A stretch of 37,447 nucleotides of DNA from Nitrosovibrio sp. Nv4 (GTDB lineage Bacteria; Pseudomonadota; Gammaproteobacteria; Burkholderiales; SG8-39), in contig CAMDRF010000021.1 of NCBI GenBank assembly GCA_945906765.1, positions 1-37,447 of the forward strand, in the 5' to 3' direction. Shown in pieces: positions 1 through 8,183 of the stretch. The translations under genes and the position numbers were made by a program. The notes under the pieces are model-generated. The model was given only the letters and a program-made list of their open reading frames with translations, ran no database searches and was not told the origin of the DNA. How positions within the stretch are numbered: position 1 is the stretch's first letter; each line of letters opens with the position of its first letter.

Positions 1-2
1 TG

Positions 3-272
3 GCGGGATTTCGCTTTGGCGAGGCGGCGGCGGTGATGCCGCTGCTGCAGCACGGAGACGCACTCGAACTGGTGCGCGAGCAGGACAATCCCCACGACCC
101 AAACGCGGTGCGCGTCGAATGGCGCGGCCGCAAGCTCGGCTACGTGCCGCGGCGCCAGAATGCGGCGCTCGCCTGGGGCCTGGAACGCGGCACGCCGTTG
201 CGCGCGCGTGTGAGCCGTCTGGAGGATCATCCCAACCCCGCGCGGCGAATCGAGTTCGAGGTTTACATCGAG

Positions 273-275
<3 letters not shown>
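3..275 (+). CDS. HIRAN domain protein, 3' part
   Basis: The reading frame enters from the left edge and stays open to a TAA at 273-275, giving about 90 residues; a GTG at 33 and ATG at 36 are probably internal. The peptide begins AGFRFGE, continues with the run DNPHDPNAVRVEW, then KLGYVPRRQN, and ends in a short beta-rich segment. That order (small beta barrel, NPxDPNAV, LGYVP) is the HIRAN domain, found alone or fused to helicases and thought to bind damaged DNA ends or stalled forks. Nothing follows the domain, so it is either a stand-alone HIRAN protein or the C-terminus of a longer one. It ends 9 bases before the diaA/gmhA start. Family fairly sure; role unknown. Confidence 0.7.
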
Positions 276-1519
<1,244 letters not shown>

Positions 1520-1689
1520 GCGCGATGCCGGCCAATTGGTTCGTGTTACTGGACTGAAATTTCAAGAAATGAACGTCCAAGCTTGTTGCAGTGAGAATAG
1601 TGGGGCTGGGTTCTTGGGGTGTGCATGGTCTGAGCCGAGCAGTTGGTAGTGATGCTAGTCAGTCTTGTTACTTCTTGGGGGATGCAAAA

Positions 1690-2475
1690 ATGAATCCTCA
1701 AGCCATTCCGCTGATTTTGACGAATGCAAGGGCAGGAGTCAGTGTCGCGTTGCGTTTAGTGATCGCTATTGTGCTTTCTGGTTGCGTTGCTACCACCCCA
1801 GCGCGCTATTGGGACACCGGAAGCATGCTGGCCGGAGTCGCTGTTCAGCTGTCTTACAAGGACGAAATTGGTGGCAAGAAGGTTGCTGGAATAGTAAATC
1901 GATCGGAGATAGATAGTTTCCGCGGTGTTGTGAATCGCATTAGTTCTGCGGCGTCGCAAAGGGTCGACAAGATTCTACTTAGCGACCAGGATCAAGCGAA
2001 CGCGTCGGCGGGATTCGACAAGAATGGCAACGCTGTGGTGACCATGACTCTCAAGATGTTGAGGCTGTTGCAGAACGACACTGATGCATTGGCTGCGTTG
2101 ATCGGGCATGAGATTGGACACCTCGCGAAACGACATGGAGACAGCCGCCAGCAAGTCCAGGGTGCCGCGACGGCAGTGAGCACTATAGTCGGCGTACTTT
2201 TGGGCCGCGTAGGGGTCCCAATGGGTGGAACTCTTAGCGATATCGGTGCACAGGTTGTTACTACCGCCTACACGCGCGATCAAGAGCGGGAAGCGGATGA
2301 GTTCGGTATTCGAATTGCTCATGTAGCGGGGTATGACCCGGCGGGGGCTGTAAGACTGTTCCAAATTTTAGAAGCTGCCAATAAGACGTTCAGCATTCCA
2401 TTCTTGAGTTCGCATCCATCTTCCGACGAGCGAATAGGGAACATGGAGAAGCTCGTGAACGAAGTCAAGAAGTGA
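1690..2475 (+). CDS. M48-family zinc metalloprotease lipoprotein
   Basis: I chose the ATG at 1690 (261 residues) because it follows a G-rich run at about 1676-1681 and directly precedes a signal peptide ending in LSGC, a lipobox. An in-frame start at 1591 would add an unconvincing N-terminus. The zinc site is HEIGH at residues 140-144, with the third ligand probably E201 in the EREADEFG motif; both are hallmarks of peptidase family M48, like LoiP, YcaL and BepA. BepA and DolP both act on outer-membrane assembly in E. coli, so the place next to a DolP-like gene may be meaningful. Base composition is clearly more AT-rich than its neighbours, with many AT-ending codons through the whole gene, which suggests transfer. 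Confidence 0.85.
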   Translation: MNPQAIPLILTNARAGVSVALRLVIAIVLSGCVATTPARYWDTGSMLAGVAVQLSYKDEIGGKKVAGIVNRSEIDSFRGVVNRISSAASQRVDKILLSDQDQANASAGFDKNGNAVVTMTLKMLRLLQNDTDALAALIGHEIGHLAKRHGDSRQQVQGAATAVSTIVGVLLGRVGVPMGGTLSDIGAQVVTTAYTRDQEREADEFGIRIAHVAGYDPAGAVRLFQILEAANKTFSIPFLSSHPSSDERIGNMEKLVNEVKK

Positions 2476-2594
2476 GACTCGTCTCGGATCTTCAGGCGAT
2501 TTTGCTTCAGAACAGAACTGGTGATCTGAAACGTTTCCACCGTACAGGAGACCCTGTTCTTTGGTGCGAGTTGACCGCAAGGCTTCTGACGTGA
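2472..2594 (+). CDS. possible 40-residue ORF linking M48 gene and rfaE2
   Basis: A GTG at 2472 overlaps the TGA of the M48 gene as GTGA, and its reading frame runs 40 codons to a TGA at 2592-2594 that overlaps the GTG at 2591 in the same way. The peptide contains DLQAILLQNRTGDLKRF and is not recognised. The two GTGA overlaps make a chain that could couple translation into rfaE2, but 40 open codons also arise by chance. It could equally be a leftover C-terminus of a lost gene. Low confidence. Confidence 0.2.
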   Translation: MRLVSDLQAILLQNRTGDLKRFHRTGDPVLWCELTARLLT

Positions 2595-3082
2595 TTTCGG
2601 AAACTTCTCTTTCGTTTGAACGGAAAATCCGGGCACCCGCCGAAGCTGCACGCTGGGCTATGAGCCTCTCGCGGCCGCTGGTGTTCACCAACGGCGTTTT
2701 CGATCTCCTGCATCGCGGCCATGTGACCTACCTCGCGCAGGCGCGCGCGCTCGGCGCCGCGCTTGTCGTCGCTCTAAACGGCGATGCATCGGCGCGCCGG
2801 CTTGGCAAGGGCGACGGGCGCCCGGTCAATACGCTGGAGGATCGCATGGCCTTGATGGCGGCGCTGGAAGCGGTGGACGCGGTCACCTGGTTCGACGAGG
2901 ACACGCCCGCGGCGCTCATCGATACGCTGCGGCCGGAGGTCCTGGTCAAGGGCGGCGACTGGCCGGCGGAAAAAATCGTCGGCGCGATCGAAACGCTTGG
3001 GCGCGGCGGGCGCGTGGTCTCCATTCCCTTCGAGTTTCAGCGCTCGAGCACCGCCTTGCTCGAAAAAATCAAGAAAGTCTGA
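2591..3082 (+). CDS. rfaE2: D-glycero-beta-D-manno-heptose 1-phosphate adenylyltransferase
   Basis: This single-domain nucleotidyltransferase of about 163 residues corresponds to the C-terminal half of bifunctional HldE. It should transfer AMP from ATP to heptose 1-phosphate, giving ADP-heptose for LPS inner core. The core motif FTNGVFDLLHRGH carries the HxGH-type ATP site, followed by LNGDASARRLGKG and RPVNTLEDR, typical of the family. The GTG at 2591 gives the usual family length; TTG at 2561 and GTG at 2564 lie 10-13 bases after an AGGAG and would add nine or ten residues, so the start is uncertain. gmhA lies 1.7 kb upstream and waaF downstream, so several ADP-heptose pathway genes are near each other. 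No kinase half (hldE N-terminal domain) is in the window. Confidence 0.9.
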   Translation: MISETSLSFERKIRAPAEAARWAMSLSRPLVFTNGVFDLLHRGHVTYLAQARALGAALVVALNGDASARRLGKGDGRPVNTLEDRMALMAALEAVDAVTWFDEDTPAALIDTLRPEVLVKGGDWPAEKIVGAIETLGRGGRVVSIPFEFQRSSTALLEKIKKV

Positions 3083-3194
3083 GTTCGAAGCAGATCGCGC
3101 CCGGGGTCGGCGACGCCAGGTAAGGCCCGATTTCCCGGAATCCGAGATCGCGGTAGAGCGTAATTGCCGGGACGATATTCAGCACTAAAGCATT
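3069..3194 (-). pseudogene. relic of a GNAT N-acetyltransferase (C-terminal end only)
   Basis: On the minus strand a 41-codon frame ends in TGA at 3069-3071 and is closed upstream by TAG at 3195-3197. It reads AITLYRDLGFREIGPYLAS, then TPGAICFELRLS. This is the typical last helix and strands of GNAT acetyltransferases (ALYxxLGF near the CoA site). No start codon or N-terminal domain remains, and the tail overlaps the 3' end of rfaE2 on the opposite strand. I read it as the stump of a deleted convergent gene. Confidence 0.6.
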
Positions 3195-3227
3195 CTACAA
3201 TTCGGAATCCCCGGGTTTCCGACTGCC

Positions 3228-3758
3228 ATGCGCCTGCACCAGCTCAAGATCGACTTCGCCGCCGAGCAGGACCGGATGCTGATGCTGATCGCCGCCAGCG
3301 AACAGGTCGAAGTGCGCATGTGGCTGACGCGGCGCTTCGTCAAGCTGCTCTGGCCGCTGCTGGTGAAGCTCGCCGAGGAGGCGAGTCCGCGCATCCGCAC
3401 CCAGCCCAATCCCGAGGCGCGCAAGGCGCTGTTGAATATCGAGCACGAGCAGGCGGTCTCCAAGGCGAATTTCTCGCAGCCCTATGACGACAGCATGCGC
3501 GCCACGCCGCTGGGCGCCGAGCCGCTGCTGCTGGCACGCATCCAGACCGGCCACGACCCCAACGGCCATCCGGTGGTCGCGATGCACCCGGCCGAAGGCC
3601 AGGGTGTGACCCTGACGCTCGATCCCGTGCTGCTGCACTCCGTGTGCCGCCTGCTGCAGGCGGCGGTGAAGAAAAGCGACTGGGACATGGAACTCAAACT
3701 TCCCGGCGTCGAGCCGCAGGACGTGCAACCCGAGCGCAATCGCAGGACCATCAACTGA
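3228..3758 (+). CDS. uncharacterised protein, 176 residues
   Basis: I do not recognise the family. The ATG at 3228 gives a soluble protein with no signal peptide or membrane segment. The N-terminal third is rich in hydrophobic and charged residues (MLMLIAASEQVEVRMW), which looks like beta strand then helix. The C-terminal half contains VVAMHPAEGQGVTLTLDP and a helix VLLHSVCRLLQAAVKK. GC-rich codon use matches the core genes, so it is likely native. It stands alone between a GNAT relic and a hotdog relic with no coupled partner. Coding is well supported by length and codon use; no function is proposed. Confidence 0.7.
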   Translation: MRLHQLKIDFAAEQDRMLMLIAASEQVEVRMWLTRRFVKLLWPLLVKLAEEASPRIRTQPNPEARKALLNIEHEQAVSKANFSQPYDDSMRATPLGAEPLLLARIQTGHDPNGHPVVAMHPAEGQGVTLTLDPVLLHSVCRLLQAAVKKSDWDMELKLPGVEPQDVQPERNRRTIN

Positions 3759-3771
3759 TCAAATCGCCGGC

Positions 3772-3906
3772 ATGAATCTCGTCGAGTCGAGCCAGGAACG
3801 CGTCAAGGGACTGCTGCCGGATTTGATGAGGATCAAATTCACGCACGTAACACCGGACAAGGTGGTCGCGCTGGTGACACAGACGCAGCTCGTGATCGCC
3901 GCCTAA
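3772..3906 (+). pseudogene. relic of a PaaI-like hotdog thioesterase (N-terminal end only)
   Basis: An ATG at 3772 opens a 44-codon frame ending in TAA at 3904. The peptide includes ERVKGLLPDLMRIKFTHVTP and DKVVALVTQ. PaaI-type hotdog thioesterases begin in this way (a helix, a GI-like strand, then VxPDRVVAxxxV), but the following conserved segment with the HGG active-site helix is missing. The frame ends where the next strand should start. It looks like the 5' end of a gene whose remainder was deleted by the junction with the rhlE promoter region. A short independent protein is possible but less likely. Confidence 0.45.
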
Positions 3907-3911
3907 AGGGG

Positions 3912-3917
3912 TATAAT
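3912..3917 (+). promoter_or_regulatory. -10 box (TATAAT) of rhlE
   Basis: A consensus TATAAT lies 31 bases before the proposed ATT start of rhlE, just after the hotdog relic stop. No good -35 hexamer is present 16-18 bases upstream. The predicted leader is about 25 bases and carries AAGG at 3936-3939, a plausible ribosome binding site 9 bases before ATT 3949. Confidence 0.45.
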
Positions 3918-3948
3918 CCGATTTCTTTGGTTTTCAAGGCATTACGTC

Positions 3949-5412
3949 ATTAGCTCAGGTTTCGAAAAACTGGGCTTGATCCCGCCGCTGCTGCAAGCGG
4001 TGAAAGACTTGGGCTACGAGCAGCCAAGCCCGATCCAGGAACAAGCCATCCCTCTCGTCCTCGCGGGCCGCGATCTCATGGCGGGTGCCCAGACCGGCAC
4101 CGGCAAGACCGCCGCGTTCGCGTTGCCGACGCTGCAGCTCCTCGCGCCGCACGCGAGCACCTCCGCTTCGCCTGCCCGCCATCCGATACGCGTGCTGGTT
4201 CTCGCGCCGACGCGTGAACTGGCGATCCAGGTCGAGGAAAGTTTCCGCGGCTACGCCAAGCACCTGCCGCTGCGCACCGCGCTCGTCTACGGCGGCACCG
4301 ACATGAATGCGCAGATCGCGCAGTTGCGGCTCGGCGTGGAAATCCTCGTCGCCACACCCGGCCGGCTGCTCGACCACGTGCACAACAAGACGGTGATGTT
4401 CAACCAGGTCTCGGTGCTGATCCTGGACGAGGCGGACCGCATGCTGGACATGGGTTTCATGCCCGACATCCGGCGCATCATCGCGCTGCTGCCGCCGGTG
4501 CGGCAGAACCTGCTGTTTTCGGCGACCTTCCCGGACGAGATCCGCAAGCTGGTCAAGTCGCTGCTCAAGAATCCCGCCGAGGTGCAGATCGCGGCACGCA
4601 ACGCCACCGCCGACCTCGTCACGCACGTGGTGCATCCGTGCGCGCGCGAGAAGAAGCGCGAACTGCTCTGCCACCTGATCAAGTCAAGGGGACTCAAGCA
4701 GGTGCTGGTGTTCACCGGCACGCGCATCGGCGCCAACCGCCTGGCGCATCAGCTGCGCGCCAACCACATCCAGGTCGACGCCATCCATGGCGACAAGACG
4801 CAGGCCGAGCGCGAAGCCGCGCTGGAGGCGTTCAAGGCCGGCAAGACCACGGTGCTGGTCGCCACCGACGTCGCCTCCCGCGGCCTGGACATCGAGAGCC
4901 TGCCGCAGGTGATCAATTTTGACATTCCGCACTCGCCCGAAGACTACGTGCACCGTATCGGCCGCACCGGCCGCGCGGGTCTGACCGGCGAGGCGATATC
5001 GCTGGTGGCGCCGGAGGATCTGGAGGCGCTCGCCGCGATCGAGAAGCTCATCAACAAGAAGCTGGAGCGTGTCCTGGTGCCCGGATACGCAAACGCCGGA
5101 ACCGTGGCGACAATGGTGAGCGGCGATCATGCGGTAAGCAATCCAGGGCGTTCCCGGCATGAAAATCAACGCAGGCCGGAGCGCCGTCCGCCGCAGCAGA
5201 AATCGCAGCACGCCACCGCGCCGCAAAGCGCTCCGCACCACGTTAATCCCCAGCCCAGGGCAGCGCAGAAATCCCACGATCCGATTTTTTCCAGGCCCTA
5301 CGAGCCTGGTACCGCGCCGGTTGCTGTAAAAGCGGAGGAGCCGGCCGGTGGTCTCGCCAAACGGCGCGAACGGCCGGTCGCGTCCCTGCTGGGTGGATTG
5401 AAGAGGGCTTAA
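3949..5412 (+). CDS. rhlE: DEAD-box ATP-dependent RNA helicase RhlE
   Basis: Helicase motifs are complete and in order: Q motif (QPSPIQ), motif I AQTGTGKT, Ia PTRELAIQ, II DEAD in LDEADRMLDMGF, III SAT, then VATDVASRGLD and HRIGRTGR. The C-terminal ~110 residues are basic, low-complexity and rich in Pro, Gln and His, as in RhlE proteins that act in RNA turnover or ribosome assembly. The start is odd. The first standard start is TTG 3976, but it would drop the conserved FEKLGL that precedes the Q motif by about 17 residues. The open frame upstream has no ATG, GTG or TTG; ATT at 3949, 9 bases after AAGG, gives ISSGFEKLGL and the normal N-terminus. I therefore place the start at ATT. Product certain, start inferred. 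Confidence 0.9.
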   Translation: MSSGFEKLGLIPPLLQAVKDLGYEQPSPIQEQAIPLVLAGRDLMAGAQTGTGKTAAFALPTLQLLAPHASTSASPARHPIRVLVLAPTRELAIQVEESFRGYAKHLPLRTALVYGGTDMNAQIAQLRLGVEILVATPGRLLDHVHNKTVMFNQVSVLILDEADRMLDMGFMPDIRRIIALLPPVRQNLLFSATFPDEIRKLVKSLLKNPAEVQIAARNATADLVTHVVHPCAREKKRELLCHLIKSRGLKQVLVFTGTRIGANRLAHQLRANHIQVDAIHGDKTQAEREAALEAFKAGKTTVLVATDVASRGLDIESLPQVINFDIPHSPEDYVHRIGRTGRAGLTGEAISLVAPEDLEALAAIEKLINKKLERVLVPGYANAGTVATMVSGDHAVSNPGRSRHENQRRPERRPPQQKSQHATAPQSAPHHVNPQPRAAQKSHDPIFSRPYEPGTAPVAVKAEEPAGGLAKRRERPVASLLGGLKRA

Positions 5413-5451
5413 AGCTTAAAGGCCGCTTAAAGCTTAGTAGGGCTTAGTAGG
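5407..5451. repeat. short GCTTA repeats between rhlE and algC stops
   Basis: GCTTAAA occurs at 5407-5413, 5414-5420 and 5425-5431, followed by a perfect tandem 10-mer GCTTAGTAGG at 5432-5441 and 5442-5451. The block spans both convergent stop codons and includes the palindromic TTAAGCTTTAA type of sequence. It may be slippage or a weak bidirectional terminator; no GC stem followed by a T run was seen. Confidence 0.5.
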
Positions 5452-6823
5452 GCAAGGCCACATCAGGCTTGAGCGGCTGCAGTACTTTCCGGAATTCTTC
5501 CTCGATGCGCTTGAGCGCGTCCCGCGTATCTCCCTCGAAGCGCAGCACGATCACCGGCGAGGTGTTCGAAGCGCGCGCGAGGCCGAAGCCATCCTCGAAT
5601 TCCGCCCGCACGCCGTCTATCGTCAGCACGCGGCTCGCCCCGGCAAACGGCTTCAGGGCCTGCAGCTGCGCCATGATCGCGTGCGGCTCGCCCTCCGTGA
5701 GCCGCCAGTTGAGCTCCGGCGTAGAAGGCGCATCCGGCAGGTCCTCCAGCACGCGGTTCGGGTCCCGTTCGCGGGAAAGAATCTCGAGCAGCCGTGCGCC
5801 GCAGTAGATTCCATCGTCGAAGCCGTACCAGCGCTCCTTGAAAAAGATGTGGCCCGACATCTCGCCGGCGAGCGGGGCGCCGGTCTCCTTCAGTTTCGCC
5901 TTCACCAGCGAGTGCCCGGTTTTCCAGATCGTCGGGCGCCCGCCGTGGCGCTCGATCCACGGCGCGAGCAGGCGCGTGCATTTCACGTCGTAGATGATTT
6001 CGGCGCCCGGATTGCGCGACAACACATCCTTGGCGTACAGCATCAGCTGGCGGTCGGGAAAAATGATCTTGCCGCTTTTGGTGACCACGCCGAGGCGATC
6101 GGCATCGCCGTCAAAGGCCAGGCCGATTTCAGAATCTGTCTGTTTTAGAACTCTTATCAAATCCTTCAAATTCTCCGGGCGCGAAGGATCCGGATGATGA
6201 TTCGGGAAGTTTCCATCGACCTCCGAGAAAAGCTCGGTCACTTCGCAGCCGAGGCGCCGGAAAAGGCGCGGCGCGATCACGCCGCCGACGCCGTTGCCGC
6301 AGTCGATCGCGACCTTGAACGGCCGCGCGAGCTTCACGTCGCCCACGATGCGGTCCGCGTATGCGTCGAGGACGTTTTCCGATGTTCGCTTGCCAAATCT
6401 GCCGGCAAATCCGGAAATTCCGGCTTCGATGGTGCGCCGCAGGCCCTGGATCTCATCGCCGGACAGGGTGTCGCCGGCGACGACCATCTTCAGGCCGTTG
6501 TATTCCCCGGGGTTATGGCTGCCTGTCACCATCACCGCGCCGCGGCAGCCGAGGTGGTGGGCGGCGAAATAGGTGACTGGGGTGGGCACCACGCCGATGT
6601 CGATCACGTCCGCACCCGCGGCGTTCAGCCCGTCCATGAGCGCCGCGCCCATTTCGGGTCCGGAGAGCCTGCCGTCGCGGCCCACGGCGAAGGCGGGTGC
6701 GCCGCGGGCGTGCCCAAGCGCACCGAGCGCGCGCCCGACTTCGCGCACCACGGCTGCCGACAGCGTCTTGCCGGCGATGCCGCGTATGTCGTAGGCACGG
6801 AAAATCTCGGCGGGAACGTTCAC
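5444..6823 (-). CDS. algC: phosphomannomutase/phosphoglucomutase
   Basis: The protein has 459 residues, the usual size for the bifunctional AlgC-type phosphohexomutase that interconverts hexose 6- and 1-phosphates for LPS, alginate or nucleotide sugars. Visible sites are the phosphoserine loop TGSHNPGEYNG with S102, the magnesium loop DGDADR (D238, D240, D242), the sugar-specificity loop GEMSGH with E321, and the C-terminal phosphate loop RASNTSP. The GTG at 6823 begins the conserved FRAYDIRG segment nine codons on and overlaps the stop of the upstream yheT gene as GTGA; longer readings run into that gene. It is the last gene of the minus-strand operon. Codons for residues about 217-232 form an AT-rich patch with ATA, AGA and CTA. 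The symbol could also be manB or pgm. Confidence 0.9.
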   Translation of the reverse strand: MNVPAEIFRAYDIRGIAGKTLSAAVVREVGRALGALGHARGAPAFAVGRDGRLSGPEMGAALMDGLNAAGADVIDIGVVPTPVTYFAAHHLGCRGAVMVTGSHNPGEYNGLKMVVAGDTLSGDEIQGLRRTIEAGISGFAGRFGKRTSENVLDAYADRIVGDVKLARPFKVAIDCGNGVGGVIAPRLFRRLGCEVTELFSEVDGNFPNHHPDPSRPENLKDLIRVLKQTDSEIGLAFDGDADRLGVVTKSGKIIFPDRQLMLYAKDVLSRNPGAEIIYDVKCTRLLAPWIERHGGRPTIWKTGHSLVKAKLKETGAPLAGEMSGHIFFKERWYGFDDGIYCGARLLEILSRERDPNRVLEDLPDAPSTPELNWRLTEGEPHAIMAQLQALKPFAGASRVLTIDGVRAEFEDGFGLARASNTSPVIVLRFEGDTRDALKRIEEEFRKVLQPLKPDVALPY

Positions 6824-7752
6824 GCTGCGGAGAGAAAATCCAGGACGCGTTTTGCCAGCCAGCGGCCGCGGCCGGGAAATCCGGCATGGCCGCCGCTGCG
6901 AGGAAATTCTAGCACCACGTTTGGCGGCACTTCGCCGATCGCATCGAGGGCCGCCTCGGGCAGGAACGGATCGTTGCGCGCGTTCAGGACCAGCGTGGCA
7001 ACGCGAATCCCCGCCAGCCACGGGCCGCTCGAGGAGCGCGCCCAGTAATCATCGGCGCCGAGAAAGCCGTGCAGCGGCGCGGTGACGGCGTCGTCGAACT
7101 CCCAGAACGTGCGCGCCCGCTCAAGGCGCGGGGCATCGATGCAAATCTTCTGCCGCCTGATTTTTTCAAAGGTTTTTTTCTTTAGCGTCCGAAGAAAAAT
7201 TCGCGTGTAGATTTCCCGGCTCAGCCCGGCATCGAGCGAACGGCCGGCGGCGGCGAGGTCGAGCGGGGCTGAGATGGCGACGGCTCTGCGAAGATTTACT
7301 GCGTCACCTTGCTCTCCCAGTAGTTTGAGCAACGCGTTTCCCCCGAGGGAGATTCCCACCGCATGGCGTGCCTGCAGCCGCTCCAGGATCCAGCCGATCT
7401 CCGCGCTGTCTCCGGAGTGGTAGGCGCGCGGCAGGCGGTTCAGTTCTCCCGAACAGCCGCGAAAATGCGGCACCACGCAGCGCCAGCCCATGGCGAGCGC
7501 CTGCGCCGCGATGGCGCGCGCGTAGGGGCTGGCGGAACTGCCCTCCAGGCCATGGAACAGCGCTATCAAGGGACCGTTCGGATTCTCCTCCTCACCGGCC
7601 CAATCCAGGTCGATGAAATCACCGTCCGGCGTCTCCCATCGTTCGCGCCTCCAGGCGATGCGCGGCGCGGGCAGGAGCGCCGCCACGATGGTTTGCAGGT
7701 GGCCGCCGGGCAGCCACCAGGGGGCCGTGTAGGAACCTGCTGCCGGACTCAA
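6820..7752 (-). CDS. yheT: alpha/beta hydrolase, YheT family
   Basis: The 310-residue protein opens with APWWLPGGHLQTI, the signature N-terminus of YheT/ABHD1-3 hydrolases. HGLEGSS forms the oxyanion region, GISLGGN holds nucleophile S135, and D261 (NARNDPFLP) and H289 (SGGHAGFPG) complete the triad. A TTG at 7752 overlaps the stop of the upstream NTF2-like gene and is the best start; no ATG lies near the conserved N-terminus. Substrate is unknown, though eukaryotic relatives act on lipids. It sits in the ilvE-waaF-algC operon with four-base overlaps on both sides, so it is translated together with envelope-sugar genes. A run of Lys codons near residues 188-204 lies in an AT-rich patch. Confidence 0.85.
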   Translation of the reverse strand: MSPAAGSYTAPWWLPGGHLQTIVAALLPAPRIAWRRERWETPDGDFIDLDWAGEEENPNGPLIALFHGLEGSSASPYARAIAAQALAMGWRCVVPHFRGCSGELNRLPRAYHSGDSAEIGWILERLQARHAVGISLGGNALLKLLGEQGDAVNLRRAVAISAPLDLAAAGRSLDAGLSREIYTRIFLRTLKKKTFEKIRRQKICIDAPRLERARTFWEFDDAVTAPLHGFLGADDYWARSSSGPWLAGIRVATLVLNARNDPFLPEAALDAIGEVPPNVVLEFPRSGGHAGFPGRGRWLAKRVLDFLSAA

Positions 7753-8183
7753 TGGAGGATCTTGGGCGATGCGGACGGCGGCTCTGCCGCCGGCTGAACC
7801 GATGCCGGCGAGGCGTGGTGCGCGATCATGCGCCAGCCGGCCGCGGTGCGCAGGTAGACGTTGGTCGCGACCATCGGCGGCCGGGGCCGCTGCTCGCCGG
7901 CGATGGTGATGTTCTCGTGCACGCTGTGCACCTCGAGCATCACGCCCGCGATTACCACCTGTTGCGTGATACGCATGCGCATCGTTGGCCCGCTGGCGAA
8001 CATCTGGCGCCACACCTCCCGCACCTCGGCCTGGCCGGCGAGGCGCTGACCCGCCGGGTGCACGCAGACGATGTCCTCGTCTTCGGACCAGACCGTCATC
8101 ATTGCTTCGAGGTCGGCGCGCTCGAGCGCCTCGTAGAACGCGTTCTGCGCGTCCCGGGCGGTGGGGAAGATTTTCACGGTCAT
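7749..8183 (-). CDS. NTF2/SnoaL-like (DUF4440-type) protein
   Basis: From ATG 8183 the protein has 144 residues. It is a cone-shaped NTF2-like fold by sequence pattern: helix ARDAQNAFYEALERADLEAMM, then TVWSEDEDIVCVHPAG, then strands ending in NVYLRTAAGWRMIAHHASP. The last motif is typical of ketosteroid isomerase-like or DUF4440 proteins. A Pro/Ala-rich tail follows. The start overlaps the waaF stop as ATGA, and its own stop overlaps the yheT start. No catalytic role can be assigned; members range from small-molecule binders to isomerases. Confidence 0.75.
   Translation of the reverse strand: MTVKIFPTARDAQNAFYEALERADLEAMMTVWSEDEDIVCVHPAGQRLAGQAEVREVWRQMFASGPTMRMRITQQVVIAGVMLEVHSVHENITIAGEQRPRPPMVATNVYLRTAAGWRMIAHHASPASVQPAAEPPSASPKILH

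Noticed and set aside
5407-5451. Strong rho-independent terminator between rhlE and algC
   Set aside because: Only short AT-rich repeats and a tandem 10-mer are present; no GC stem followed by a T run.
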